Positions 1-6,287 of a stretch of DNA of 6,287 nt are shown here, one piece after another. The notes beneath the pieces are model-generated. The model was not told the origin of the DNA. It worked only from the letters and a program-made list of their open reading frames with translations, and made no database searches. The stretch is from Methanospirillum hungatei (GTDB taxonomy: Archaea > Halobacteriota > Methanomicrobia > Methanomicrobiales > Methanospirillaceae), in contig QKDV01000104.1 in the NCBI GenBank assembly GCA_003251955.1, positions 1 to 6,287 of the forward strand, in the 5' to 3' direction. A program made the translations under genes and the position numbers. The stretch's first letter is position 1. Every line of letters starts with the position of its first letter.

Positions 1-2198
1 ACCCTTCCGTCCATATCCAGGACCATCAACAGGACATTGGCACTCATGATGATGCTCTCCTGGAACCTTGTCAGAGTCTGGATCTCTTCTTCTGCAGCTT
101 TCTGCTCGGTTATATCCTGCAGAACCTCTACTGCACCAATAATTCTCCCTTCTTCATCACGGATTGGAGCAGCAGTAAAATAGAGCCAGCAACCCTGTTC
201 ACCAATGTCAGGGAAAAAATCAACCGCCTCATACGCACCATCAATAAGCCTTGATGGGGCATACTTGCCCTGATACCAGTGAGGAATCTCCGCTATCTGT
301 TCCTGAACAAGAAGATCAGCAAGACATGGACGTTCCATCTGGTAGAATGCACGCCATTGCTGATTTGTTCCAATAGTCGCCGCCGCTGCTATTCCGCTGT
401 ACTTTTCAAGAGCCTTGTTCCAGTGAATAACACGATGACCGTTATCGATGACGAAGAGTGGAACCGGTGATTCGTTTATCACAGCAGAGAGGATTGCTTC
501 ATCTCTCTTGAGCCGTTCATGAGTTGCAATCTGCTCCGAAATATCCCTGAATGTCCCTTCTATCCCAGCAGGCTTTCCATCTGCCCCATAATAGACATGA
601 CTGTTTGTTGATACAGGAATTAATGTCCCATCATGTTTCTTCAGGGTTACAAAGTAGTTGGTAACCGAGCCATTTTTAAAAACTTCAGTTACAAATTTTT
701 CACGATCAACCGGGTCTGCATAAAAATCGCTTGAAATATTCTTACCAATGCATTCTTCAAGTGTGTTACATCCCATTAATGAAAGGACACTTGGGCTTGC
801 CATGACAAGCCGACCTTCAAGATCACTTCGGTAGAATATATCCTGTAGGTTCTCCACAACACCACGATAACGTGATTCACTCTCTACAAGAGCCATGGTT
901 GCCTGTTTCTGGCTTGTGATATCTTCCAGGGTCTCAAGTGCACCAATAACCCTCCCTGCATCATCACGAATGAGGGCTGCTGTAAATGAGTACCAGACCC
1001 CTCCTTCTCCAAGATGGGGGAAGAAATCAATGCCTACATAAGCATCAGGAACAATCGGAGATCTGTCGACTTTATCGCCATACCATTCCTGCAAGTGCTC
1101 AATATCTCCATCGATCAGAAGATCTGCAAGGCATGGACGTTTATTGGGATAAAAGATGCGCCAATGCTGATCTGTTCCAATAACATCTTTTATCTCAATG
1201 CCAGATGAAACAACGAGGGCATTATTCCAGTGAATCACGAGGTGATCGATATCAATAACGAACAAGGGGATCGGTGAGCCCTGTAGGATGGCATTAAGTT
1301 TAGCCTCGTTAACCTTCAATGCCAATTCACTCTGGGTTATAGTCTGGTATTGTGCCTGAAGTTCCTCTTCGGTACTAAGAAGTTCCTCATATGAGGCTGC
1401 AAGCTCCTCACTTTTGCGACGTAATTCTTCCTCATTTCTCTTGCGAAACGTAATGTCACGCATGATTCCGAGGAGGAGATACATATCATTGACCATTATT
1501 CTGGTCAGGTTGATTTCGCAGTCAAATGTGGTTCCATCATCCCGCTGGTGCTTCCACTCAAATAACTGTGGGGTTCCTGAAAGGGCATCGTTCATAAGGG
1601 ATGAACCAGTCTCTTGTGATAGTGATCCATCCTCCTGATATTCAGGAGAAAACTCAATTGGAGTGTGGCCGAGGAGTTCTTCCCTGGGTCTTCCAAACAT
1701 AGTTGCTGTCTGTGGATTACATTCAATAATCCTATTATTATCAAGAAGAAGGATGGCATCAAGGGCTGATTCAAAGAGAGCATGATACTTCTGTTCGTTC
1801 TCTTTTAAGGCTGCTTCTGCCCGATGCCGACGAACCAGTTGGCGGATCTGGTTGCTCATCTCGGCAAATTGTGTGGTGGGATCACCTCCCTTCTGAAGGT
1901 AAAAATCGGCACCCTCACGCAGTGCTGCTATTGCAACCTCTTCCCTGCCCCTGCCAGTGAAGATAATAAAAGGAATTGTTACTCCGCCTGCACGGATCTG
2001 TTTCAGAAACTCAATGCCATCCATCTCCGGCATCTGGAAATCAGATACAATGACATCAAAGGATTCCTGCTGTAGTATCTCCAGGGCCCGACGGGCAGAT
2101 ATGTCTGTCTTTACCTGCAATTCACCGGTTTTTTCCAGAAATATTTTGCAGATTTCAAGGAGCATCTGCTCATCATCAACATACAGCACAGAGATCAA
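1..2198 (-). CDS. Receiver domain plus multi-PAS signalling protein, N-terminal part (C-terminus off left edge)
   Basis: Cytoplasmic signal-transduction protein; 732 whole codons are visible and the frame stays open to the edge. Residues 1-120 form a CheY-like receiver: acidic pair D8-D9, phosphoacceptor D53 in VIVSDFQMPEMDG, T81 and K103. Then come PAS1 (about 133-255), a Glu-rich likely coiled coil (255-300), PAS2 (300-428), PAS3 (441-553), PAS4 (567-697) and the start of PAS5 (from about 709). PAS1 to PAS4 end in PAC-like RDIT, EDIT, RDIS and QDIT segments. PAS2 and PAS4 are near duplicates. No transmembrane segment is seen, so sensing is probably intracellular. The start is TTG at 2198: an in-frame TGA lies seven codons upstream, no ATG or GTG lies between, and AAGGTGGT sits 8 bases ahead. 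Family knowledge suggests a C-terminal histidine kinase, but that part is not visible and another output or none is possible. Confidence 0.9.
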   Translation of the reverse strand, partial: MISVLYVDDEQMLLEICKIFLEKTGELQVKTDISARRALEILQQESFDVIVSDFQMPEMDGIEFLKQIRAGGVTIPFIIFTGRGREEVAIAALREGADFYLQKGGDPTTQFAEMSNQIRQLVRRHRAEAALKENEQKYHALFESALDAILLLDNNRIIECNPQTATMFGRPREELLGHTPIEFSPEYQEDGSLSQETGSSLMNDALSGTPQLFEWKHQRDDGTTFDCEINLTRIMVNDMYLLLGIMRDITFRKRNEEELRRKSEELAASYEELLSTEEELQAQYQTITQSELALKVNEAKLNAILQGSPIPLFVIDIDHLVIHWNNALVVSSGIEIKDVIGTDQHWRIFYPNKRPCLADLLIDGDIEHLQEWYGDKVDRSPIVPDAYVGIDFFPHLGEGGVWYSFTAALIRDDAGRVIGALETLEDITSQKQATMALVESESRYRGVVENLQDIFYRSDLEGRLVMASPSVLSLMGCNTLEECIGKNISSDFYADPVDREKFVTEVFKNGSVTNYFVTLKKHDGTLIPVSTNSHVYYGADGKPAGIEGTFRDISEQIATHERLKRDEAILSAVINESPVPLFVIDNGHRVIHWNKALEKYSGIAAAATIGTNQQWRAFYQMERPCLADLLVQEQIAEIPHWYQGKYAPSRLIDGAYEAVDFFPDIGEQGCWLYFTAAPIRDEEGRIIGAVEVLQDITEQKAAEEEIQTLTRFQESIIMSANVLLMVLDMDGR
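108..470 (-). repeat. PAS4 core, second copy of a duplicated PAS domain
   Basis: Codons 577-697 of the multi-PAS protein align without gaps to codons 308-428 (915-1277). My eye count is about 67 identical residues of 121. Shared blocks include VIHWN, IGT, RPCLADLL, DFFP, FTAA and the closing DIT. The Cys of RPCLADLL is residue 625. This is an internal protein repeat from domain duplication, not a mobile repeat. Confidence 0.85.
915..1277 (-). repeat. PAS2 core, first copy of a duplicated PAS domain
   Basis: Codons 308-428 of the multi-PAS protein. It is offset from the PAS4 copy by exactly 269 codons (807 bases), which spans one PAS2-PAS3 unit. The Cys of RPCLADLL is residue 356, matching C625 in PAS4. 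Similarity is also visible in the DNA, for example around the RPCLADLL codons, but it has clearly diverged. Confidence 0.85.
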
Positions 2199-2204
2199 TG
2201 GTCT

Positions 2205-2212
2205 ACCACCTT
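2205..2212 (-). promoter_or_regulatory. Shine-Dalgarno site for the multi-PAS gene
   Basis: On the minus strand this reads AAGGTGGT. Its AGGTG core can pair with the CACCT of the archaeal 16S rRNA 3' end and lies 8 bases before the TTG at 2198. Together with the upstream in-frame TGA, it fixes the unusual TTG start. Confidence 0.75.
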
Positions 2213-2290
2213 CTCTTCAGTGAGGGTAATCTCGTCGAGAACAAGATATTCTTTTCTATCAAGGTTCGTGGATTAAATTCGACAAATTAA

Positions 2291-2295
2291 GAGGG
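2291..2295 (+). promoter_or_regulatory. Shine-Dalgarno site for the MBL-fold hydrolase
   Basis: GAGGG lies 7 bases before the ATG at 2303 and supports that start. A second GGAG (2341-2344) sits only 3 bases before the internal ATG at 2348, which is too close to be a good site. Confidence 0.65.
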
Positions 2296-2302
2296 AAAAG
2301 AA

Positions 2303-3094
2303 ATGATTACTCTTGATACCTGGCAGAACCAATGGATTATGGAGTACATGACACAGATAACCATCACCTTGCTCGGGACCAACGGCTGGTACCCAACAAA
2401 GACAGGTAATACCCTCTCAATTCTTATTCAGACACCAGAAATCGCAATCATCCTTGATGCAGGTGACGGGATACACAAGGTTGCCGACATCTGCCCTGAA
2501 GTTAAGACACCGGCATGTCTCTTCCTCTCTCATTTTCATCTGGATCATATTAGTGGGCTGCATTCACTAGCACGGCTCAGGTTTGCAAAAGGTCTCTCAA
2601 TCTACGGACCACCAGGCACGAGTGAACTGCTCAGTTCATTCATAGGATACCCGTTCACTGTTCCAATTGCAGAACTACCTTACGAGGTTACGATCACAGA
2701 CCTACCTGAAGGAAGATCAGTCTGCGAAGTCCCGGTTACCACTGCCCCTCTTATTCATACCCAACTTGTATATGGGTACAGGTTTGAACTAGGGAAGACC
2801 ATTACCTTCTGTACTGACACCGGCCCGTGTGATAATTACCAAAAACTTGCAGAAGACACAGACCTCCTGATATCAGAGTGTTCATATCTTCCAGGCCAGG
2901 TAACACCAACATGGCCGCATATGAACCCGGAGATGGCTGTTGATGCTGCCAGGAAAGCGGGTGCAAAGAAACTGGCACTTGTGCATTTTGCTGCAGATCT
3001 CTATACAGACATCTCAATGAGACGTGATATTAAAAATACTGTTGATTTTGATGACATTATCATCGGAGAAGATGGTATGGTCATCAATCTTTAA
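2303..3094 (+). CDS. Metallo-beta-lactamase-fold hydrolase, RNase Z-like
   Basis: A 263-residue soluble protein with the metal-binding set of the RNase Z/arylsulfatase-like branch of the MBL superfamily. It has H77-x-H79-x-D81-H82 in SHFHLDH, H152 ahead of GYRFE, D172 in TDTG, H206 near NPEMAVDAARKAGAK, and H228 in LVHF. These would bind two metal ions, usually Zn. The opening LLGTNGWYPT and the GPPGT segment (102-106) resemble RNase Z. The long Gly/Pro-rich tRNA-binding arm of true RNase Z is not apparent and the protein is shorter than typical ElaC, so tRNA 3' processing is not assured and the substrate is unknown. The ATG at 2303 has a good Shine-Dalgarno site, but similarity to the family seems to start near M16 (2348), so the first 15 residues are an extension or the start is later. 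It is monocistronic, divergent from the multi-PAS gene and convergent with cstA. Confidence 0.9.
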   Translation: MITLDTWQNQWIMEYMTQITITLLGTNGWYPTKTGNTLSILIQTPEIAIILDAGDGIHKVADICPEVKTPACLFLSHFHLDHISGLHSLARLRFAKGLSIYGPPGTSELLSSFIGYPFTVPIAELPYEVTITDLPEGRSVCEVPVTTAPLIHTQLVYGYRFELGKTITFCTDTGPCDNYQKLAEDTDLLISECSYLPGQVTPTWPHMNPEMAVDAARKAGAKKLALVHFAADLYTDISMRRDIKNTVDFDDIIIGEDGMVINL

Positions 3095-3112
3095 CTGAAA
3101 TTCAAGGTAACT

Positions 3113-3158
3113 CTGCATAATAACCGGGAATAACCCGGCTTTATGCAGGATTTTTTTT
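3113..3158 (+). terminator. Hairpin and T8 tract ending the hydrolase transcript
   Basis: The outer stem CTGCATAA (3113-3120) pairs with TTATGCAG (3141-3148). After a 3/2-base internal loop, an inner stem CCGGG (3124-3128) pairs with CCCGG (3134-3138) around AATAA. Eight T residues follow at 3151-3158 on the plus strand. The hydrolase stop is at 3092-3094, so this fits its terminator. Euryarchaeal RNA polymerase is known to stop at T-rich tracts. The far stem arm and T tract lie inside the 3' end of cstA, where the T8 is read as AAA AAA AAT (Lys-Lys-Asn). For cstA the same hairpin lies at and just past its stop but has no strong T tract beyond it. Confidence 0.75.
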
Positions 3159-4967
3159 CACAAGCAATACGTGCCATTTCCAGATGGCCTCGGCCAGAAC
3201 CATGACCATCAGGATCATAAGGACAATCGAGATACCAGTGAGAAGATACCCGGTTCCAGACTGCATCTTCAGGTAATTGAGGATATTGAGGTAACCCGCA
3301 TCGAGGGTGATTGGAATCATTACCAGACCGGGAATGGCAGTCACCCACATATACCGCTTCTGTCCCATCCTGATCAACAGAGTCGTCCCCACTATGAGAG
3401 CAGTAGCTGCCAGAAGCTGATTTGACATCCCAAAGAGTGGCCAGATTGTTGAAATTTCACCGGTATAGAGCAGGTACCCCCAGCAAAAAGTAAAGATGAT
3501 GCTGGTTATGATGATACCCGGGAACCATCTCTTCTCAGAGAACCGGGGAACAAATCTGCCGAGCAGCTCCTGAAGCAGGTACCTGCCAACACGTGTTCCG
3601 GTATCGACCGCTGTGAGTACGAAGGCTGCTTCAAAGAGAATTGCAAAGTGATACCAGTAACTCATTAGTCCATCCAGTAAGGGGATCTTGGAGAAGATAG
3701 CGGCCATTCCTACTGCTAGTGAGACCGCACCGCCGGTCCGGCCTGAAAGTGTCTCACCGATCATCTGCTCAAGTTCAGGGAGCTGGACAGGTACCATCCC
3801 GAGTGTGCTATAGACCGCAGGCGGGACATTTATTGCAAAATAATCAGCAGGTACCATCGAACAGGCCGCAATAAGAGCGATGATCGCAACAAAGCCCTCC
3901 ATAAGCATGGCCCCGTACCCTACAGGAAGGATATCACGCTCGTTTGTTATCATCTTCGGTGTAGTTCCGGTCCCTATAATAGCATGAAATCCTGAAAGGG
4001 CTCCACATGCAATAGTGATAAACAGGAAGGGAATAGCAGGGCCGGGAATAATCGGGCCTCCTCCATTCACATATCCGGTTATAGCAGGCATCTGGATATC
4101 AGGCTGAACAATAAAGATCCCGACTGCCAGAATCAGAATCGTTCCAATCTTAAGATATGTTGAGAGGTAATCCCTTGGACAGAGCAGGAGCCATACCGGC
4201 AGGATTGCAGCAAGTACTCCGTAAATAGGGATCATAACCCGGAGAGGGATCTCCCCGAGAGTGAAGAGGGACGACACCAGCGGGATATGACCGAGAAATG
4301 GCCCTGCAATGATAACAAGGGTGAGCATGACAAGACCGATGACTGTGCCACCCAGGTAGTCAAACGGCCTTATCCGGTTCATGTAATATCCCATAAAAAG
4401 TGCAATCGGAATTGTTGAGAGGACTGTGAGGGTATTAACCGGACTCATGTAAAGCGCCTTGACCACTGCCAGGGAGAGGCCGGCAAGTGTGAGCATCAGG
4501 ATGAAGATGATTGCAAGTGAAGCAATAATCCCGGCACGTTTTCCAAGGAGATCCTCTGCTATCAACGAGAGACTCTGACCACGATATCTTACCGAAGCAA
4601 AGAGGACGACAATATCATGTACAGCTCCACCCACGACTGCTCCGATTAAAATCCAGAGCATACCGGGAAGATACCCAAACTGGGCTGCAAGAACCGGGCC
4701 GACAAGCGGGCCGGCACCTGCTATCGCTGCAAAGTGATGACCAAAGAGGACGTATTTATTTGTTGGATAGTAGTCGTGCCCGTCGTTCTCTGATTCAGCA
4801 GGAGTCCTCCTCTTTTCGTCGAGCATGAGCACCCGGGTTGCAATGAAAAGACCGTAGTACCTGTACCCCAGAGCAAATACACAGATGGCGATGATGACAA
4901 TGATGACTGCGTTCACGACACACCAAGGTGAAAAACTTGGAGACATGAAAAGATAAAGGATAAACAT
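3141..4967 (-). CDS. cstA: CstA-family carbon starvation/pyruvate-type transporter
   Basis: A 608-residue polytopic inner-membrane protein with about 16 hydrophobic segments by eye. Family signatures are clear: GHHFAAIAGAGPLVGP (76-91), GAVHDIVVLFASVRYRGQS (114-132), CGALSGFHAIIGTGTTPK (321-338), DTGTRVGRYLLQE (455-467) and WPLFGMSNQLLAA (509-521). The N-terminal CstA domain and the C-terminal five-helix region both appear present. Bacterial relatives CstA and BtsT take up pyruvate, and CstA also peptides, under carbon limitation. The substrate here is inferred only. It is shorter than the roughly 700-residue E. coli proteins, in keeping with the compact archaeal forms I recall. The start is uncertain: ATG at 4967 or ATG at 4946 (M8, giving MSPSFSPW). 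Neither has a Shine-Dalgarno site. It follows the HNH gene by 21 bases on the same strand, so translational coupling is likely. Confidence 0.93.
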   Translation of the reverse strand: MFILYLFMSPSFSPWCVVNAVIIVIIAICVFALGYRYYGLFIATRVLMLDEKRRTPAESENDGHDYYPTNKYVLFGHHFAAIAGAGPLVGPVLAAQFGYLPGMLWILIGAVVGGAVHDIVVLFASVRYRGQSLSLIAEDLLGKRAGIIASLAIIFILMLTLAGLSLAVVKALYMSPVNTLTVLSTIPIALFMGYYMNRIRPFDYLGGTVIGLVMLTLVIIAGPFLGHIPLVSSLFTLGEIPLRVMIPIYGVLAAILPVWLLLCPRDYLSTYLKIGTILILAVGIFIVQPDIQMPAITGYVNGGGPIIPGPAIPFLFITIACGALSGFHAIIGTGTTPKMITNERDILPVGYGAMLMEGFVAIIALIAACSMVPADYFAINVPPAVYSTLGMVPVQLPELEQMIGETLSGRTGGAVSLAVGMAAIFSKIPLLDGLMSYWYHFAILFEAAFVLTAVDTGTRVGRYLLQELLGRFVPRFSEKRWFPGIIITSIIFTFCWGYLLYTGEISTIWPLFGMSNQLLAATALIVGTTLLIRMGQKRYMWVTAIPGLVMIPITLDAGYLNILNYLKMQSGTGYLLTGISIVLMILMVMVLAEAIWKWHVLLVKKNPA

Positions 4968-4992
4968 CTGACGCCGGATGATGGCATGTCAG
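4968..4992 (-). promoter_or_regulatory. Hairpin spanning the HNH stop and the cstA start
   Basis: On the minus strand, CTGAC-(AT)-GCC pairs with GGC-GTCAG around a 7-base loop, giving 8 pairs with a 2-base bulge. It contains the HNH stop codon TGA and ends immediately before the cstA ATG at 4967. As RNA it could tune translation of cstA after the HNH stop, or be an mRNA processing point. There is no T tract next to it, so it is not a good terminator. The pairing is seen directly; any role is inference. Confidence 0.4.
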
Positions 4993-5981
4993 AGATTGGG
5001 TTCTATCTGAAAGACCATCTCCGGGCACCTGATCTCAATCACATCGGTCAGAATGATATTGATCTTTTTATCATGGATCGCCTTATGATGGCTCATACAT
5101 ACAACCAGCATGTTTCTGGCAGAATCAGAACCTCCTTCAGACAGAGGGATAATATGATGGACAGTGATAGGAGATTTATTAGTATGGCTGTCCTGTCCAG
5201 TCAGTGCACAGATCTGACATTTTCCGCCATGTAATTGCTTCACAAGATAAGAGAGGAATGTATTTCTGCGCATGTGTATGGGAAGTGTCCGCTGTTCTTC
5301 ATCCCTGATAATCTGCCTGATATCATATCCCTGCTCAAGAAGGCTTGTATAAAGACGATGATATCTCCGTTGAGATGGAAGAGGCGAGCGATCCTGCCGG
5401 CCTGCGAGTAATTCTTCACGGGTTTTTCCAACAGGAAAAAAATCTGATTGATACTGCGGAAAAACTTCAAGCAACCTGAGAAGAAGGTCAGGGTCTTCAG
5501 AAGAGATACGGCGGCTGATATCAGACTTTGATAATACTGCATCAAAGACCTGCCTCACGGTTACCGGCTGGAGACCAAAACCGGGCCACGATTCAAGCAG
5601 GAGTGAGAGTTCGAGTTCATCTGCTACTTTAAACTTTAATCTGCCACGCCGGCTCAGGATCATGTTTCCTATCGCATCTGCTGCGTTGAGATCAAGCAGA
5701 GTCCTGAGCGGTGAGGAGAGACTAAACACTGCTCTGATTATCCGCGAATATGAAGTAAACAATGGAGAATACGGGCCTTCAGCACGTGCAAATAGAAATT
5801 CAAGGTATGCAAGCAGCCAGGACTCAGCACCAAGGATAAGATGGTCTGCCGCAGGATCATCCAGACAGATTTCATGAATTGTAAGGAGAATACCCTTTTC
5901 ATTAGGGATTTGTTCAGACAGAAGTTCTTCAGAGAACTGATCAAACCGATCCTGATACTTCCGCCAGTTCAGACGGGGCAT
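4989..5981 (-). CDS. HNH endonuclease-domain protein with unrecognised N-terminal region
   Basis: A 330-residue soluble protein. Residues 251-305 form a zinc-containing HNH nuclease domain: C255-x2-C258, H275-H276 in VHHIIPLSEGG, N290 in RNMLVVC, C295-x2-H298, H299 and H303. By family alignment, C255, C258, C295 and H298 would bind zinc, with H276, N290 and H299 or H303 at the active site, so the nuclease looks intact. A tail to residue 330 ends with the stop at 4989-4991. Residues 1-240 look largely helical and leucine-rich, with a basic stretch RRGRLKFK (111-118); I recognise no family. The ATG at 5981 begins two bases after the upstream PAS gene's stop (TAG-GC-ATG) and has no strong Shine-Dalgarno site, which points to coupled translation. 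No methyltransferase, recombinase or toxin partner is adjacent, so a restriction, homing or defence role cannot be assigned. Confidence 0.85.
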   Translation of the reverse strand: MPRLNWRKYQDRFDQFSEELLSEQIPNEKGILLTIHEICLDDPAADHLILGAESWLLAYLEFLFARAEGPYSPLFTSYSRIIRAVFSLSSPLRTLLDLNAADAIGNMILSRRGRLKFKVADELELSLLLESWPGFGLQPVTVRQVFDAVLSKSDISRRISSEDPDLLLRLLEVFPQYQSDFFPVGKTREELLAGRQDRSPLPSQRRYHRLYTSLLEQGYDIRQIIRDEEQRTLPIHMRRNTFLSYLVKQLHGGKCQICALTGQDSHTNKSPITVHHIIPLSEGGSDSARNMLVVCMSHHKAIHDKKINIILTDVIEIRCPEMVFQIEPNL

Positions 5982-5983
5982 GC

Positions 5984-6287
5984 CTATTGAATAGAACCTG
6001 GTTTCTCTTCACCGGGAGTTAAAGTCTCCAACCTGGTGCGATCAGTTATTCCCCTCACGTACTCGATGACTCCAGTCATCTTCCCTGATGCAGAATCATA
6101 GAGAGGATAGGTGTACACATCAAGTTGACCGGATTTTTCACCTTCTCCTCGTCCTTTTAGAATCTTATGCGAAGGATGACCGGTACGCAGGGTATGCAGG
6201 GCAGGACAGTCTTTACATGGCGTGGTAGATTTATAATAAACCTCATGGCATTTTCTTCCAATTTTGGAAGCATTATCTGGCGATAAA
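5984..6287 (-). CDS. PAS-domain protein, C-terminal end (N-terminus off right edge)
   Basis: The last 101 codons of a longer gene, ending at TAG (5984-5986). The visible part is the second half of a PAS domain: GRKCHEV, then PCKDCPAL, a LRTGHP segment, a strand-like GQLDVYTYPLYD, and the closing GVIEYVRGITDRTRLE typical of a PAC end. The Cys residues of KCHEV and PCKDCP match a Cys-bearing PAS type I recall from anaerobe sensors, where they may bind metal or sense redox state; this is not shown here. After the PAS end only about 15 polar residues remain, ending PGEEKPGSIQ. No kinase or other output domain therefore follows, and any output domain must be upstream in the unseen part. It leads the HNH and cstA genes with almost no gap. 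Confidence 0.85.
   Translation of the reverse strand, partial: LSPDNASKIGRKCHEVYYKSTTPCKDCPALHTLRTGHPSHKILKGRGEGEKSGQLDVYTYPLYDSASGKMTGVIEYVRGITDRTRLETLTPGEEKPGSIQ

Larger units (their letters stand above)
2199..2302. promoter_or_regulatory. Divergent promoter region
   Basis: A 104-base intergenic region between the minus-strand multi-PAS gene and the plus-strand hydrolase gene, so both promoters should lie here. Near its middle, AAGATATTCTT (2243-2253) has AAGA/TCTT inverted arms around TAT and is AT-rich in both directions. It could act as a TATA-like element for one or both genes, about 45-50 bases from each start codon, which would leave room for short leaders carrying each Shine-Dalgarno site. 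The match to a methanogen TATA box is weak and no BRE is convincing. That both promoters are here follows from gene orientation; the exact element is a guess. Confidence 0.45.

Noticed and set aside
279..1208. Plus-strand open frames around 279-470 and 986-1208, which resemble each other
   Set aside because: They are antisense to the PAS4 and PAS2 copies. Their likeness simply mirrors the PAS duplication, and they have no codon or motif support.
108..1277. Diverged direct DNA repeat 807 bases apart, considered as a mobile element or recombination site
   Set aside because: It is in frame, follows domain borders and is explained by PAS domain duplication.
1824..2223. Plus-strand open frames opposite the receiver domain
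   Set aside because: The minus-strand receiver and PAS1 translation is continuous and carries all family motifs through this region.
2199..2302. Riboswitch, small RNA or small gene in the only sizeable intergenic region
   Set aside because: I see no strong stems, no tRNA-like fold and no credible short frame with its own ribosome site.
4986..5545. Open frames at 4986-5234 (plus) and 5240-5545 (minus)
   Set aside because: Both lie inside the HNH gene in other frames, and the HNH frame carries a complete nuclease motif across the same bases.
4989..6287. Restriction-modification or homing/intron system
   Set aside because: There is an HNH domain but no methyltransferase, specificity subunit, intron or intein borders. 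The HNH gene is a stand-alone frame that does not interrupt another gene.

Overview
The window looks archaeal, most like a methanogen of the Methanomicrobiales (Methanospirillum or a relative). This is an inference from style. The evidence is a receiver-first protein with a long chain of PAS domains, Shine-Dalgarno sequences matching the archaeal anti-SD (AGGTG, GAGGG), a hairpin plus T-tract terminator, and moderate GC content. No marker gene settles the species. Both edges cut through genes.

Layout, left to right. Positions 1-2198 (minus strand) hold the N-terminal 732 codons of a signalling protein with a response-regulator receiver domain followed by at least four PAS domains and the start of a fifth. 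Its C-terminus lies off the left edge. It starts at TTG. A 104-base divergent intergenic region (2199-2302) separates it from a plus-strand gene (2303-3094) for a metallo-beta-lactamase-fold hydrolase of the RNase Z-like group. That gene converges on a minus-strand gene set, with a hairpin and T8 tract between and into the neighbouring gene's 3' end.

The right half is one apparent minus-strand operon, read right to left. First comes the C-terminal end of a PAS-domain protein (5984-6287, running off the right edge). Two bases later comes an HNH-endonuclease-domain protein with an unrecognised 240-residue N-terminal region (4989-5981). Then, 21 bases on and through a small hairpin, comes a CstA-family membrane transporter (3141-4967).

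The PAS protein and CstA suggest a sensor linked to uptake of a small carbon compound such as pyruvate or peptides. The HNH protein between them is the least explained part of the window. I see no RNA genes, CRISPR arrays, insertion sequences or attachment sites. Apart from the 104-base promoter region, coding density is almost complete.
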